Source: Agapanthus africanus
Lineage: Eukaryota; Streptophyta; Magnoliopsida; Asparagales; Amaryllidaceae
Assembly (NCBI GenBank): GCA_030015575.1
Contig: CM057346.1
Location: 562,842,315-562,906,314 of the forward strand
DNA: 64,000 bases
Reading direction: 5' to 3'
In this document: piece after piece, positions 44,404 through 56,915 of the stretch
Layout of the letters: the number at the start of each line of letters is the position of its first letter
Numbering within the stretch: position 1 is the first letter of the stretch
The notes under the pieces: model-generated
Told to the model about the DNA's origin: nothing
Databases searched by the model: none
Seen by the model: only the letters and a program-made list of their open reading frames with translations
Position numbers and translations under genes: made by a program

Positions 44404-47032
44404 TCAAGTGGGCTTTTCCACCTGACTGCCGGACATGCATGTAGATCCTTCAGCATTCTTTTGGTTTTTGCTGAAAACGACTTCCCATGGAGTTTCTTCC
44501 ACGAGCGAGCATGATTCCCCCGGCGCAACCACCTTTTTGGGAGTATGCTTCTGTGGTGGGTTCACCCTCCATTTTTCAGATAGCACGAACTTTCCCTGTT
44601 GATACTGGTCCTCGACCCATTTCTTGAAGACGTAGCAATCCTTAATTGGGTGGCTCACCATTCTGTGATAGGCACAGTAGTTGGGGTTGTTGATGTCGCC
44701 GGGTTGCGGTGGACGCCGTAGGTATGGTAATGTGATGAGTTTGTTACGCATTACCAACTTAAATAGTCTCCTCGTCTTATCGCAGGGAAACGAGTAAGTG
44801 CATCCTAGCCTTTCTTCTAGGGATAGGCGTAGACGTGCGTTATTTTGGTGAGCAGCTGGTTTTGGGCTACTCGGTTGTTGTTGAGCGTTGGCAACAAAGG
44901 CCGCTTTCACTTTACCCTTGGCATTTCGAGGGTCCTTACTTGAGGAGGAAGGCCCGTGGCCCATCTGGTCCATTTGGGCTAGTTTATCGATTAGAGTCTG
45001 GAAGGTTGTTGGTTTGAAGGACGTCATGAACTGGGACACAGTCGTTTGAGGATCAACGGTCCCGATGAACATGCCCATGGCGGGGGATTCTTCGATGCGT
45101 TGTTCGCACTTTGACCATAGGTTCCGCCACCGGATCGCATATTGGACCCAGGTTTCTCCTGGCTTTACCCTGGCATTGATTAATGCCGTGATCGGGGTGC
45201 GCTCGCTTATGCTGGCGAACTGCTGTGTAAACAGCAGTTCCATCTCTGTGAATGTTCTCATGGAGTCATTTGGGAGCACCGAGTACCATTCAAAGGCCGT
45301 CTCTGACAAGCAGCCAATGAACTGGCGAAACAACAGTTTATCGTCGCCTCCAGTGTTGCCACATTGAGCTCTGAACTGCGCGACATGCTGATATGGGTTG
45401 CTTGTCCCCTTGTACACATGAAACTTGGGGATCGTATATCCCTATGGGTATTTAATTTGATCATACCATCCTGGATACGGTCGCCTGGTTCTGATGATTT
45501 ATCCAGCCGCTTCATTTGCTTGATGATCTCTTATTTGTTGAGCTATATAATCATCAAGAGCAACCTTGGAGATTGTTTCCTCCTTGGCTGTTGATAAGGC
45601 CGAAAGAGGATTTGATATTTCCCTTCTATCATCCTCGATAATTATCAGCGGATTCTCGACTGGGGGTTCTGGCTGGATCATCATCCTAACCATGTCTTGG
45701 AATAAGAGAGCCATCTGCTTTATGTTAGCAGTCTGCTCAGCAGCTTCCTTGTCCTTTCTTTCAAGCACCCTTCGCAGGAACTCTGTATCGGTCTCCTGCT
45801 CCTGGCGCTGTTCGGCTATTGTGTCCGGGTTTTCTTTCCGTCCGGTAAGCGCTGCCATTTTGGTCAGCATTTCCTGGAGCTTCTGTTGTTGCTCCTGAAC
45901 TTTAGTTAGCGACCGAGTTTGCGGTCGGTAACCCACGGAAGCACGGTTTTCTTCTTTCCCGGAAGTCATGTAGACCATATGCACGATCATGCCTCCAGAC
46001 TTAAGGCGTTTGGGTCTTTCACCTTTGGGATTTGCTGCCGGCGGCGGGATTTTCTCTTGCCTCATCCTTTTGTGGGAGATTGAAGTTGAAGGAGCCGTTG
46101 TAACAGGCACCTGTGTAGAAGAAGCCCCTCGTTGTATGACGGAGGAGTGGTCTTCCTCTTGCCAAGCCTTCAATTTCTTTGGTCGACGAGAGTAATCTTT
46201 GTTGATCACAGAGTCCTGGACTTTCCGCCAGACCCTGTGAATTTGGGAGGAGAGCCATTGATGGGGGCGCTCCAGCTTTGCCTGCACTGTGGTTTCTGCA
46301 GGCAGGGGCGATTTCTTTAGCACCGCTGTTGGAGAGTTCTTGCGTACCCTCCTGAGCAGATCAAAACTGTTCCCGGTTGGAACAGTAGCGTCAACTTCCA
46401 CCATTGGAGCTGGTGGGGTAAGTCCAGAGGGGGAGTTGCCCCCTTCTTTTCTCACTCGGCGCCAGTGGCGACGTCGAGCGTGTTTTGCAGACGGGACCGC
46501 CTCAGATTTAGAAGTGGCTTCTTCATGCCCCCGGCTTTGTTGAGGGGTTGCTGTCGACGTCAACCTGTTGAAGACTGACATCCTTGGCAGGGTTTATGGA
46601 AGAACGACCAATCTTTCAAAGACCGATCTTCTGATGGAGGAAGCGCTTTTGACGGCTTCGCCCGTAGGAGGAGTTGGGAGGGCTATCCATTTTGGGATAG
46701 CCCCTTTAGGTATTACGAGCCTCTTTGCGGGCCCGTTCGAGCTTTTGCTCAGCCTGTTGAAGACTGAGTCACTAGATTTGGACGACCCATTGAGAGGGGC
46801 CATTGTGGTTGCAAGCCGATCGAAGACCGACCTCTTGGGAGCTTCCTCTTGCGGCGCTGAGGTACCCGAAACTCACTGGTGGGAACATGGTCCCGAAGAA
46901 TAGTCCAGTAATGGCTTGTGTTACTTGCCCCACCGGCATTGAAAAAATAGAGGCCGCGTTAGGCCCGTAGGATACTCCTCTAGCTGGGGTGGAGCAAGTG
47001 TTGCTGTTGCATGTTGTGCAGTTGGAAGCCAT
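44404..47032 (-). pseudogene. Tat-2 gag with first zinc knuckle
   Basis: Start at MASNCTTCNSN (47032). SVFxRL motifs near the N-terminus, RHWRRVRKEGGNSPSG, the Gln-rich coiled coil (LTKVQEQQQKLQEMLTKM), and a long open part 46581-45499. The gag core is intact in 45417-44404 (LSETAFEWYSVLP, ITALINARVKPGETW), followed by YCAYHRMVSHPIKDC, a CX2HX4HX4C knuckle near 44630-44690. Frameshifts near 46870 and 46600, and a stop near 45497. This copy's leader is cut at 47100, where Cop-2 leader sequence begins. Confidence 0.87.
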
Positions 47033-47100
47033 CGATTTTTTCTGCACAGGAGCAAGACACCAAATTTTAGTACCTCGAATCCAAAGGCAACCATAGTGAA

Positions 47101-49674
47101 CTGCCCGAATCGTCGCGGGGGCGAAGACCCAAGATTAAGTATCGAATGGGGGGCCTAGAGAGGGTACCCCACCCTTGCGGCCACCACGAGGTGGCCAGGG
47201 GGTGAAGCAGACTCGAAACTGCTTTTGGTGGGGCAGTTTCGGGTCCCTACCGCCAAGACCACCTTATGGTGGTCTTGGGGAGTGGGTCCAGCCTTTCGGT
47301 CCCCCCCGGGGTATCCCCGGGGTGCGCACACTCCACCCCGCGGCTTCTCGGTTCAAACCGTGAGCCCACGGGGTGTGCAAACAACTCAAAATATCAATTT
47401 CGAAACTATTTTTTCAGCAGTTTTTGCGCAATAAAAACGGAGGATTTCTAACGTCGCTACAAGTAATTCTAATGTTCTAGCTTGGCTCTGATACCATGAA
47501 ATTCGACCTTACCATCGTCAAGGGGTTCAAGAGGTATCAAGCATGCCAAATTTTAATTTTATTTGATGCTAAGCTAGACTACCAAGATCACTACTAGAAT
47601 ATTAGGTTATGGCTTTGTGATGTGATTAAACTTAAGAGAAGAAAAAGAGTATACAACCTTTGTAGTTTGTGTCCTTCTCTTCAAAAGCTCCGGGATGAAG
47701 TCCACGCGACTCTTCAAGGCTCCTCTCCAAGTTGAACGAACCTCCTTCATGATCTTCGTGCCAAGGACGATCCACCCGAAGTCCACAAGCACAAGCTTTT
47801 CACTACACTAAACACTTTTAGTATAGGAAACACACCACACCAAATTGCTAGTTTGGTGTGGAATGATGAAGTAGGGGATATGTAAATCTCACTAAGGTCT
47901 CACAAGCTCAATGATTCACATCTCATGTGAGGGTTTTGAGCTTGGAGGTGAGGTGAAGAAAATTGTAGAGAGCAAGACAAGAAAGAGCTCTTGAAAAATG
48001 GCTAAGGCATGAACTATGAAGCAAGTGTAGAATCAATAAAATGAATCATCTCTTTCCTCACTCATTCAAGCATGGAATAAAAAATGCAATTAAAATTGCA
48101 ACCATACTTGAATAGCGAGTCAAGAGTAATATAAAAACATATAAAACCATGCCTTGAACCATACCACAAATATCTCCACAATTCACACCTCATTTTTCTA
48201 TTTTCTAAAAAATAGAAAAACATGTTATGCTTCATATAATATATATATATATAGTTTTATATATCAAATATACACTAATATATATATATATATATAAATA
48301 AATAAATAAATAAAGCAATTAGTGAGCTAATGATATTAGTTAAGATATAATTATATCACATATAATATATATCACATTATTAAATCAACACTTGATCTAA
48401 TAATCCGGTTATATCACATATAACCGACTAATATCATTAATCTGAATATCACATTATCAAACCAACATTTGATTCGATAATCCGGTTATATCACATATAA
48501 CCTGACTGATAACAGATAACTGCCAGATTACAATACGGTATCACATACTCGTATTTAATCAGGCCTACACACATATCACATATGTGTCCTACTTCGTTTC
48601 GCTTGAACCAGGAAACTTCTGTGTGGGACTCTAAAGACTCGTCAATACGCCAGCAGTAGGTGATGATCACATCAGTCACCTACAAGCTGTCAGCGGTACT
48701 AGCTGGACGTAACGGCTACCCGGGTATTGAGCGATATGAAGATCAACAAGCAAGCACGTCCATACTCTCCATGAAGCCTATCAGTAACACTACCGTACAG
48801 TCCGATCTCTTCGTCTGATAAGTCGCATATCATGTTTAGGGGTGGAGATCGTCAGATCCCAGTAACGTGATAAGTCATGCCGATGTCTGGCCTATAACGG
48901 TTCGAGAAACTACCGATAACACTTATCAGTAAATCTCGGCAGCAGTCCTGACCAGGGACTTCCAGTTATAGCCAATCGAGCATAACGCAACATCAACCCC
49001 CAATACCGGGAGAGACGAAACCCCTCCTATCGCTCATTGCCTCCATGTGACTCGGGACTGTACCCAAAATCCACATGTTTGCACAACTCCTCTTGAGCGT
49101 GGTAGGGAGGAAATCAAAGCACAGTGGGAGACACACAAGACTCTATGATGATCTCGGGTCTAAAGATTAACCTGTACCAGTATCACCAGAGGACTGCTAT
49201 CTGACGATAGGTATACTACCACATAAGAGTCCTCGGCGAGTCCTGTTCAGTGTACCCAGTCTCCACTGAGCACCCGTATACCATCTTTGATGTCAAACAC
49301 CAATGGATATGGGATCATCCATCGCCCATCATATGGGTCAAGAAGCGTATACGCTAGTCTACTCTGGAATATTGATGCCATGTCTCGATATTCCCTCGAC
49401 TAGGAACAATTAAAGGATGTACTTGTGAACTACCCAGGCCCCACAAGTATGATCTCCATCATAGTCCTGGTAGTCAAGTACATATCTAAAGGGCTTTATC
49501 AACATGTGAGAGCAAGACAGTATCACAATACAAATCTACATGTTAAAACAAAGAACAACCAGATAACATACTATTATGTCGAGCAAGAAAGTCCTCTCTA
49601 TATATATCCAAGTATCCACTATAATATACATCATATGTACAATAATGGCCTCTAGGGCATACATATAACTAACA
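47101..49674 (-). mobile_element. Cop-2: partial copia-type element, 5' LTR, primer site and leader
   Basis: LTR at 47497-49674 (2178 bp; minus strand TGTTAGTTATATG...GGTCGAATTTCA). Directly inside it is TGGTATCAGAGCCA (47496-47483), a full match to the usual initiator-Met tRNA primer site. Leader 47101-47482 is non-coding with several GC-rich hairpins (CCACCACGAGGTGG, CCCCGGGGTATCCCCGGGG). The minus-strand LTR start has GCCCTAGAGGCCATTATTG, like Angela-type copia LTRs, and its interior resembles Cop-1 and Cop-3. No second LTR. It separates two copies of the Tat-2 gag start. Confidence 0.78.
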
Positions 49675-50270
49675 GTTGCCCCCTGCTTTTCTCACTCGGC
49701 GCCAGTGGCGACGTCGAGCGTGTTTTGCAGACGGGACCGCCTGAGATTTAGAAGTGGCTTCTTCATGCCCCCGGCTTTGTTGAGGGGCTGCTGTCGGCGT
49801 CAACCTGTTGAATACTGATGTCCTTGGCAGGGTTTAAGGAAGAACGACCAATCTTTCAAAGACCGATCTTCTGATGGGGGAAGCGCTTTTGACGGCTTCA
49901 CCCGTAGGAGGAGTGGGAGGGCTATCCATTTTGGGTCAGCCCCTTCAGGTATTACGAGCCTCTTTGCGGGCCCGTTCAAGCTTTTGCTCAGCCTGTTGAA
50001 GACTGAGACACCAGATTTGGACGGCCCATTGAGAGGGGCCGTTGTGGTTGCAAGCCGATCGAAGACCGACCACTTGGGAGCTTCCTCTTGCGGTGCTGAG
50101 GCACCGAAACTCACTGGTGGGAACATGGTCCCGAAGAATAGTCCAGAAATGGCTTGTGTTACTTGCCCTACCGGCATTGAAAAGATAGAGGCCGCGTTGG
50201 GCCCGTAGGTTACTCCTCTAGCTGGGGTGGAGCGAGTGTTGCTGTTGCATGTTGTGCAGTTGAAAGCCAT
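49675..50270 (-). pseudogene. Duplicated N-terminal gag segment of Tat-2, next to its 5' LTR
   Basis: Second copy of the gag start: MAFNCTTCNSNTRSTPARGV at 50270, then FSMPVGQVTQAISGLFFGTM, KWSVFDRLATTTAP and SVSVFNRLSKSSNGP-like repeats. It matches 46435-47095 at about 96 percent by eye, and ends at GTTGC against the Cop-2 LTR. This copy is linked to the primer site and 5' LTR, while the copy at 46435-47032 is linked to the rest of gag-pol. Confidence 0.85.
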
Positions 50271-50393
50271 CGATTTTTTCTGCACAGGAGCAAGACACCA
50301 AATTTTAGTACCTCGAATCCAAAGGCAACCATAGTGAACCGCGAATTAGTTCGCGAAACACGATACACGAAATGTGGAGTGGAAAAAGGAAAA

Positions 50394-50412
50394 GATCCCA
50401 CCGGGCGTGCCA
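50394..50412 (-). other. Primer-binding site of Tat-2
   Basis: Minus strand TGGCACGCCCGGTGGGATC, after GATTC that follows the LTR end. The LTR end is certain from the target duplication, so the five-base gap is real. Confidence 0.78.
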
Positions 50413-50417
50413 GAATC

Positions 50418-52893
50418 TGTTCACCGCCAGAGACAGAGACGAACTGGAATAGATCGTCTTGCCTGAATCTGGGGGCAGATGCTATTTGGATTTATCTGTC
50501 CACCTCTCCGAAGATACCAAGTTGATTTATGGAACTATATATCGGAGGTTTGGACAGATGCGGCCATTGTAGCAGACTTTATCAGATTCCCCCTCATTTT
50601 ATGAGGGGTTTTTATTGTGGGGATGCTCTTCCCTGCAGGCGCAAGCCCTTGCAGTTATTTACGTTATCGCATCGTGATAACCACTTTCTCCTGCTCCGGC
50701 AGTTCACTTCATGTTGTGTGTATATTTTGTTTGTTTTGGTTGCCCGTGGATTGTATATGGAGACTAGTATATGTCGTTACCCGTAGAGCGTGGATTAGTC
50801 CAAATCCGTATATTTTAGATTTGGATTTTTGGTTTATTTAAGGACCGTTAATCTGGTTTGAGATTAAGATCAACTTAAATCTATAAGTGAGCATTTGGGC
50901 TCAGTTTGTTTTCGCTAAGGATATGTTAGTCTTGTTTGAGACTAAAATCAACTTAACAACATTTTGGGATCATTTTTACTTGAGATCCAGCAAAAAAGAA
51001 TTTTGGCTCAACTGCAAGAAAACTTCAGAGACTCGGCCAATTTGGGCTCAGTCTACTTAATCTTTTTTTAACCAAAAGTGCTAAGCACTTATTTGGGCTC
51101 TGTTTGTTCAGCCCTTTCTTTTTATGTAAAAGTGATAAACACTTATTTGAGCTCTGATGCTCACATATATGTCATGTGAAGCATTCAGTCATGGGCGCTG
51201 CCCAATAAATGTTGAACTCTTTAATCATTTTGACTAAATGTGAAGTGCTAAGCACTTTCTATGGCGTCCACGTGAGGTGCACGTGCGATGCTGGACGCTG
51301 CCAATTAGTGTTAAGCAACTAACCGTTTTGGCTACATATGAAGTGCTAAGCACTTTTTGTATGGCGTCCACGTGAGGAGCGCGTGCGGTGCTGGGCGCTG
51401 CCCAATCAGTGCTAAGCACTTAGCTGTTTTCGGCTATATATGAAGTGCTGAGCACTTTATTCAACGCCCACGTGTGTTTCACGTGAGGCGGTGGCCTTCT
51501 ATTTTGGGTGCCCGCATGTTTTTCACATGAGGCGCTAGGCGCTGTTAAAAGGGGGCGTCCACGTGGGAAGCACGTGAGGCGCTAGTTTTTTTAATGGAGA
51601 TTTAATCTCCGTTGATATTTTCAGAGATGTTAAACCGCTGTCAATGATATTTTGACCCTTAACGCTCATTAAAATCACTATTTTTGAGGATTTCGGGTTG
51701 AGTTTTTAGAGAACTAAGTTCTTGATTTGAAGAAACTGAGTTCTTGGAGTATTATGGACTCCATTTTCCTCATTTTCTTAAATTTGTTCTTCCCTGAATG
51801 TTTGATTCTCAAGAACAAGATTTTTCCGATGAGAATTAAATTCTCAACTTATGGAAGACTTGTCTTGTGGATCTCAGATCCAGAGAAAGAATTAAGTTCT
51901 TTTAAAAGGGTTAAACCCTTAGATGTGATAGAGATATTTTGGTCTCTTTTCTTTACCTAGGGTTTTGGGAAGGAAGGTCTTCTTCTTTGAGAATTAAATT
52001 CTCTGTTCTCTCAAGGGCTCACTGTATTTTGGCAGGAGCTTGTAGGGTTTTTTTTCTATCTCCCTCTGTGTGTGTATCTTGAATTCTCGGGTCCCTTATA
52101 TAGTGAAGGCAGATTGTTAATTAGTTTTGAGAAAATCTCTAATTGAGAGATTCCAATTGATTTAATTGGTCTCAAAATTGATTTAGGGGGATTTTACCCA
52201 CCGTTGGATCTTTGATCCAAGGACTTCTGTTTTTACAGAATATGTTGTTCTTGTTTTTTAACAAAATTGGGGAAATATTTTCCCATATACAGAAGTTATT
52301 TTGTCAAGTGGTGATTCTTAATCACCATTGGATTTTTAAATCCAAGGGTTCTCTGTTTTACAGAGAGCAGTCTTTTTGTTTGGAAAAATTGAGAGAATAT
52401 ATTCCAAAAATTGGATCATTGATCCAATCGAGAGTATCTTTCTTATTTAGAAAGATATAGGAGATATTGTCTCCGAATAGAATTTGATTATATATTTTGA
52501 TGATTTATCATCCCCGTTGGATCTCTGATCCAACGGCTCTGTTTAATAGAGAGTATTGTAGCATTTTTAATTCTACTTGGACGCCGACGCTCACGTATTA
52601 TGCACGTGGGCGCCACTTAAGAATTTAATTCTTAAAATGGGTATTTCTGTGCTTTGCACATTGGAGCCAGCATGATGAGCACATGCGGCGCCATATAAGA
52701 GTCTTACTTTTATGTAATAAATTCCCTTGTTCTTTGCACACTGGCGCCCGCATGAGGAGCACGTGAGGCGCCACCATAGGATTTAATCCTATAAGATTGG
52801 TTCTGGCGTTGGCGCCCTCGTAGAGAGCACGTGAGGCGCTGCCTCATTCCAACAGAGTTTTGCTCTTTTATTAGGTTAAATATTGGGGGAACA
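50418..52893 (-). repeat. 5' LTR of Tat-2 (about 2.48 kb)
   Basis: Same ends and order as the 3' LTR. Contains perfect AAGTGCT-A-AGCACTT (51076-51090) and several relatives, CACGTG words, GAGAATTAAATTCTC (51829 region) and the palindrome chain 52240-52810. Followed by the target duplication CTCCT. Confidence 0.92.
52096..52104 (-). promoter_or_regulatory. TATA box of the Tat-2 5' LTR
   Basis: Minus strand CTATATAAGGGACCC; transcription would start about 30 bases further, near 52070, giving the genomic RNA. Confidence 0.6.
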
Positions 52894-52898
52894 CTCCT
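52894..52898 (+). repeat. Target-site duplication of Tat-2, right copy (CTCCT)
   Basis: Identical to 24731-24735; Tat-3 gag resumes directly (TTAAATAAGTACGCTCG). Confidence 0.93.
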
Positions 52899-54371
52899 TA
52901 AATAAGTACGCTCGAAATAATAGGGGTAAAGGGAAAGCGGCCTTCATTGCCAATACACAACAACAATCGAGTGGCTCAAAACCGGCTGCTCACCAAAACA
53001 ACGTGCATCCGCGCCAACCTTAGAGGAAAGCCTAGGATGTGCCTACTCGTTTCCCCACGAAAAGACGAGGAGACTGTTTGAATTGGAAATGCGTGATAAA
53101 CTTATCACATTGCCGCAACCCGGCGACATCAATAACCCTAACTACTACTCCTATCACAGAATGGTGAGCCACCCAATTGAAGATTGCTATGTCTTCAAGA
53201 ATTGGGTCGAAGACCAGTATCAACAGGAAAAATTCGTGTTGTCTGATAACTGGAGGGTAAACCCACTCCAGAAGCACACTCCCAAAAAGATGGACGCGCA
53301 GGGGGCATCATGCTCACCCGTGGAAGAAACTATATGAGAATTCGTTCTTTTAGCAAAAACAAAAAGAATGCTGAAGGATCTACAAGCATGTCCGGCGGTA
53401 AAGTGGAAATGCCCACTTGAACCTAAAATCATTGAAGGGATGCTAAAACCTCCTCCCACACCGAAAATTGTTGACGAGGGGAAAACCCTCCAAGTCAAGC
53501 CTTTAAAGTCTTCGAAGAAAAAGAAGACCAAGAAGCCTGTGCAGCCTGCCGAGTATGACGACAAGCGCACAGATCTACAAAAATATATTGACGCGCTAGA
53601 GGAGTACAACCAGAAGGCGCGGACACCGGTCATGCTCGAAGAGTTTCCCAAGCAAAATCTTGAGAAAGAAGATAGTGACATCGATGAGGAAAAAAACTCA
53701 TCAGAAGACTCCGAAGACCGTGTAGCAAGTTGCCATATGGTCTCCCATTCTTCGTCATCTGGCGAAGAAGCTCCCTCAGCATCAGAAAACCACGCAGAGG
53801 AACTGGGGGCAGAATAGGCGTTAAATCCCCGGAACTGCCAGAAGACCCGATCGATAGGCTTTTAAACGAAGCCTTTCAAAAAAGCAAAGTTGATCGAGAA
53901 CGTGAGACAGCCATATACGAAAAGGCTAAGTGTCAGCGTCAGGACAAAGAAGCTGCGTCAAAGATGAGTCATAAAGTACACCAACCAAATCAAAGCATAC
54001 CTGCTACAAATAAGAGCAGGATCAAAACAGAGAAGCGGTTTGCCAAAGCCCTGTCAATGGGGATGAAGCTGCCACCTCTCATAAAGAACACTCCCGGGGT
54101 CATATGCCTCGATAAAGAAGGATCACATCCAGACTACTGCCTATATCATCGAAGGGTCACTCATCCCACCGAGGAATGCAGTACCTTCAAGAAGTGGTGG
54201 CAAGGATATGTTGCCCATAAAATACACTTCAAGAGGATGAAGCGCGAAGATCGTGCCCGTCACCGACAAAATAGTGCGGCAAACGCGCATGAAGAAACGA
54301 CTGGTAACTGTCATTTGGTTGGTACCAGTTCAGAAGGGGGGAAACCCCTAAGTTCTTACCTTAGGAAGTGA
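52894..54371 (+). pseudogene. Tat-3 gag end and linker with first and second knuckles
   Basis: After Tat-2: GKAAFIANTQQQSSGSKPAA-like sequence, KTRRLFELEMRDKLITL, and the first knuckle (about 53128-53200), where the first Cys reads Tyr (YYSYHRMVSHPIEDC). Then KRMLKDLQACPAVKWKCP, SSKKKKTKKPVQPAEYDD, an acidic patch (53640-53810), ETAIYEKAKCQRQDK and a complete second knuckle (YCLYHRRVTHPTEEC, about 54135-54190). Frames shift near 53020, 53330 and 53810. Order equals that of Tat-1 and Tat-2. Confidence 0.82.
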
Positions 54372-54934
54372 TTCTGAGGATGAAACGTCTCTCAGCCCTC
54401 TCTTCAAAGACCCCCCTCCAAAAAAGAAGAGGATGAGAAGAACTGGGAGAATATTCAGCGGCGTAACCGCACGCTGCCTGAGAGGAACCTCGGACCTATA
54501 AACAAAGGTTCGAACAAAAAGGACAAAGGGAAAGGAAAAATCTCCGAGGAGATCGCCCTCGATGAAGAAGCAGTCAAAGAGCTCGTGGCAAAAGATCCAC
54601 CTAAGAAAAACAAGGCGGATTACAATGTCCTAGCACATCTGAGGAAAATACCCTCAAAATTGAGCATATTGGATGCCCTCCTCCTATCCAAAGAGGCACG
54701 AAATTCTTTGATCAAGGCATTGCAAGAGCTCGATCAGTTCCAAGCTTTCTTCGCAGAAGAGAAGATGAAGGATGAACTGGCAGAGGTCCAAACGGCTGAC
54801 ATTATATTCAGCGATGAAGATCTCCTTCTCGGTACGTGCGAACATAATCGCCCGTTGTACGTCATCGGGTACTGCCACGATATCAAGATAGAGAAAATTC
54901 TTGTCGACAACGGATCCTCCATCGACCTTCTCAA
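54372..54934 (+). pseudogene. Tat-3 protease, N-terminal part
   Basis: Lys-rich lead, then YNVLAHLRKIPSKLSILDAL (54621 onward), DEDLLLGTCEHNRPLYVIGY and the active-site motif ILVDNGSSIDLLN at about 54898-54935. It is cut right after the motif by the solo LTR. Confidence 0.87.
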
Positions 54935-56915
54935 TGTTGGGATACGGCGCCCGCGCCGCGGAGGCCGCGGCCGAGACGGAAGCGAAAACAAAAACTTTTT
55001 GCGAGCACCGGACGTGCACACCGAAGGATTCGATCCAAATACCCCAAACCAAAAATCTAAAACATGCAAGGTTTGAGAAATACAACCTTTGTCGCGTGTC
55101 CACCCAATTGTGGAAGACCCCTCCAAGCTCGTAGCCACCGGGATCACGCTTGAGAATTGACCACCCTTGCCGAAGACGATCCATCCGAGGGAATGCGGAG
55201 GAGGCTCTAACCGATGATCCAAGATCGCTAGGTTTGGATGGTCGGTAATGTAGGAATACTTCACTAAATTTTCTGTCTTGAACCATGCTAAAAAATGGAG
55301 AGCAAGAAGAAGAAGAAAATGGAGCTAGAGGAGAGCATGAAGCTTACTTGGAGGAGATGCAGAAAAAATCATCAACTCATACTTGTAGAAAAGAATGGCT
55401 ACAAAAATATCAACCATCCACTAATAGTGAACACAAATGGTTTTAACAATATAAAATCTCAAGCCATGCTTTCCTACATGTCCACAACCATGCTTCATGT
55501 TCCCTCACTTTACACCTCATTTCTTTATTTGATTTTCCAAAAAGGAAAATCAAATATGAGGTGTCCTTCTTCTAGAAATATTCCCGTATAAATACGGAAT
55601 ATTTCACCTGGTATATGTATCGCTACATATACACGTATCCGTATAAAAATACGGATAGCACCAAAGAGAGAAAATAAATAGTGAACAATAATACTAAAAT
55701 ACATGTATCAAAATACATATATAAATTATTAAATCAAAACCTGATTTAATAATCTGTCTTAATCCTAAGTCGGCCAGTATTATCAATCGTCCGATTAAAG
55801 TCCGTGTATCATGCACACATGACCCCTTACACGTGCCACCGTACGGCTCCTACATCTGTCGCCTGAACCGGGAAAAACCCTCTGTATGGGACTCTAAAGA
55901 CTCGACAATACGCTGGCAGTGGGTTTAACCACAAGCACGTCAGCGGCATTAACTGTACGTAACGGCTACCCAGTTAGTTGTCGAAAAGGGGGATCGACAA
56001 TCAAGTGCGTCCTTACCTTACTGAGCCTGAATATGACAATCTCCATACAGCCCGGTCTCTTCTTCAAAGAGTATCGCATATCGGATCTAGGCGGTGGATA
56101 ACGTCAGACCCATGCTAACCCGATAAGTCATGTCTAAGTCTAGCTCATCACCAACTGAGATACTACTGATCAACTATCAGTAAATCTCGTCTACCGTGGC
56201 CACGGATTTCGGGTGATAGCCAACTGAACACAGCATGGCATCGACTCCTAATACCAGGAGAGACGAATCCCTGACAGTCGACCACTGCCTCCATGTGGCT
56301 CGGGACTGTACCCAACTAAAACCTGTTTGCACGACTCCTGTAGGGTAGTAATCAAAGTACAGTGGGAACTCACACGAGACAAATGACGACTTCACGTCAA
56401 AGGACTAATCTGTTCTCATGCCACCTGAGAACTTCCATCTGACGATAGGTATAATACCATCTAGAAGTTCTCGGCGAGTCCGTCCAGTGTACTCACTTCC
56501 AGTGAGCACCTGTATACTATCTTAGGTGACATAACACCAATGGTTTGTGAGACCGGCCACTGCCCCTCGTCGGGGTCTCGAAACGTATACACCAGTCTAC
56601 TCCAGAATATCGATGCCCAGTCTCGATACTCCCATAACTAGGGACATTTAAGGATGTTCTTATAAACCACCCAACTCTCACCTATATGATCGCCATTATA
56701 ATGCTGGTAGTCAAGCAAGAATCCTACGGCTTCATCATTATGTATTAGCGACTCGTAATAACTAGTAAAACATATACACATCAATGATAAAGACAAACCA
56801 GATAGTATACTATCATTTCGAGAAAGATTGTTCTACCTGTATAGGTTCTCCCATTAATTATCATAATAGCGTGCCTGCAATTACAATAATTGCCTTGAGG
56901 GCACTATATCCAACA
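54935..56915 (-). mobile_element. Cop-3: solo copia-type LTR
   Basis: 1981 bp bounded by TGTTGGGATA and TATCCAACA, flanked by CTCAA (54930-54934) and CACAA (56916-56920), a target duplication with one change. It is close to the Cop-1 LTR over its whole length (same CTAAAGACTCGACAATACGC and GCCTGCAATTACAATAATTG phrases). No internal part, so it arose by LTR-LTR recombination. Strand follows Cop-1. Confidence 0.9.

Larger units (their letters stand above)
24736..52893 (-). mobile_element. Tat-2: Tat-lineage retrotransposon with both LTRs, carrying later insertions
   Basis: Both LTRs (24736-27202 and 50418-52893) are flanked by CTCCT, so they belong to one insertion event. In minus order: 5' LTR, primer site, gag start, Cop-2 with a repeated gag start, gag, protease, RT, RNase H, integrase, Cop-1 with mixed sequence, spacer repeats, antisense gene on the plus strand, polypurine tract, 3' LTR. 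Compared LTR stretches differ at roughly 5-10 percent by eye, so it is older than NA-1. Gag-pol is broken in many places. Confidence 0.9.

Noticed and set aside
47101..47482. GC-rich hairpins as a structured RNA gene
   Set aside because: They lie in the Cop-2 leader directly after the primer site, where structured leaders are usual; nothing points to a separate gene.
47483..47496. tRNA gene fragment
   Set aside because: It is only the 14-base primer-binding complement next to an LTR end; no clover-leaf around it.
48236..48316. TA- and AATA-rich runs as an origin or matrix-attachment site
   Set aside because: Simple low-complexity sequence inside the Cop-2 LTR; no further support.
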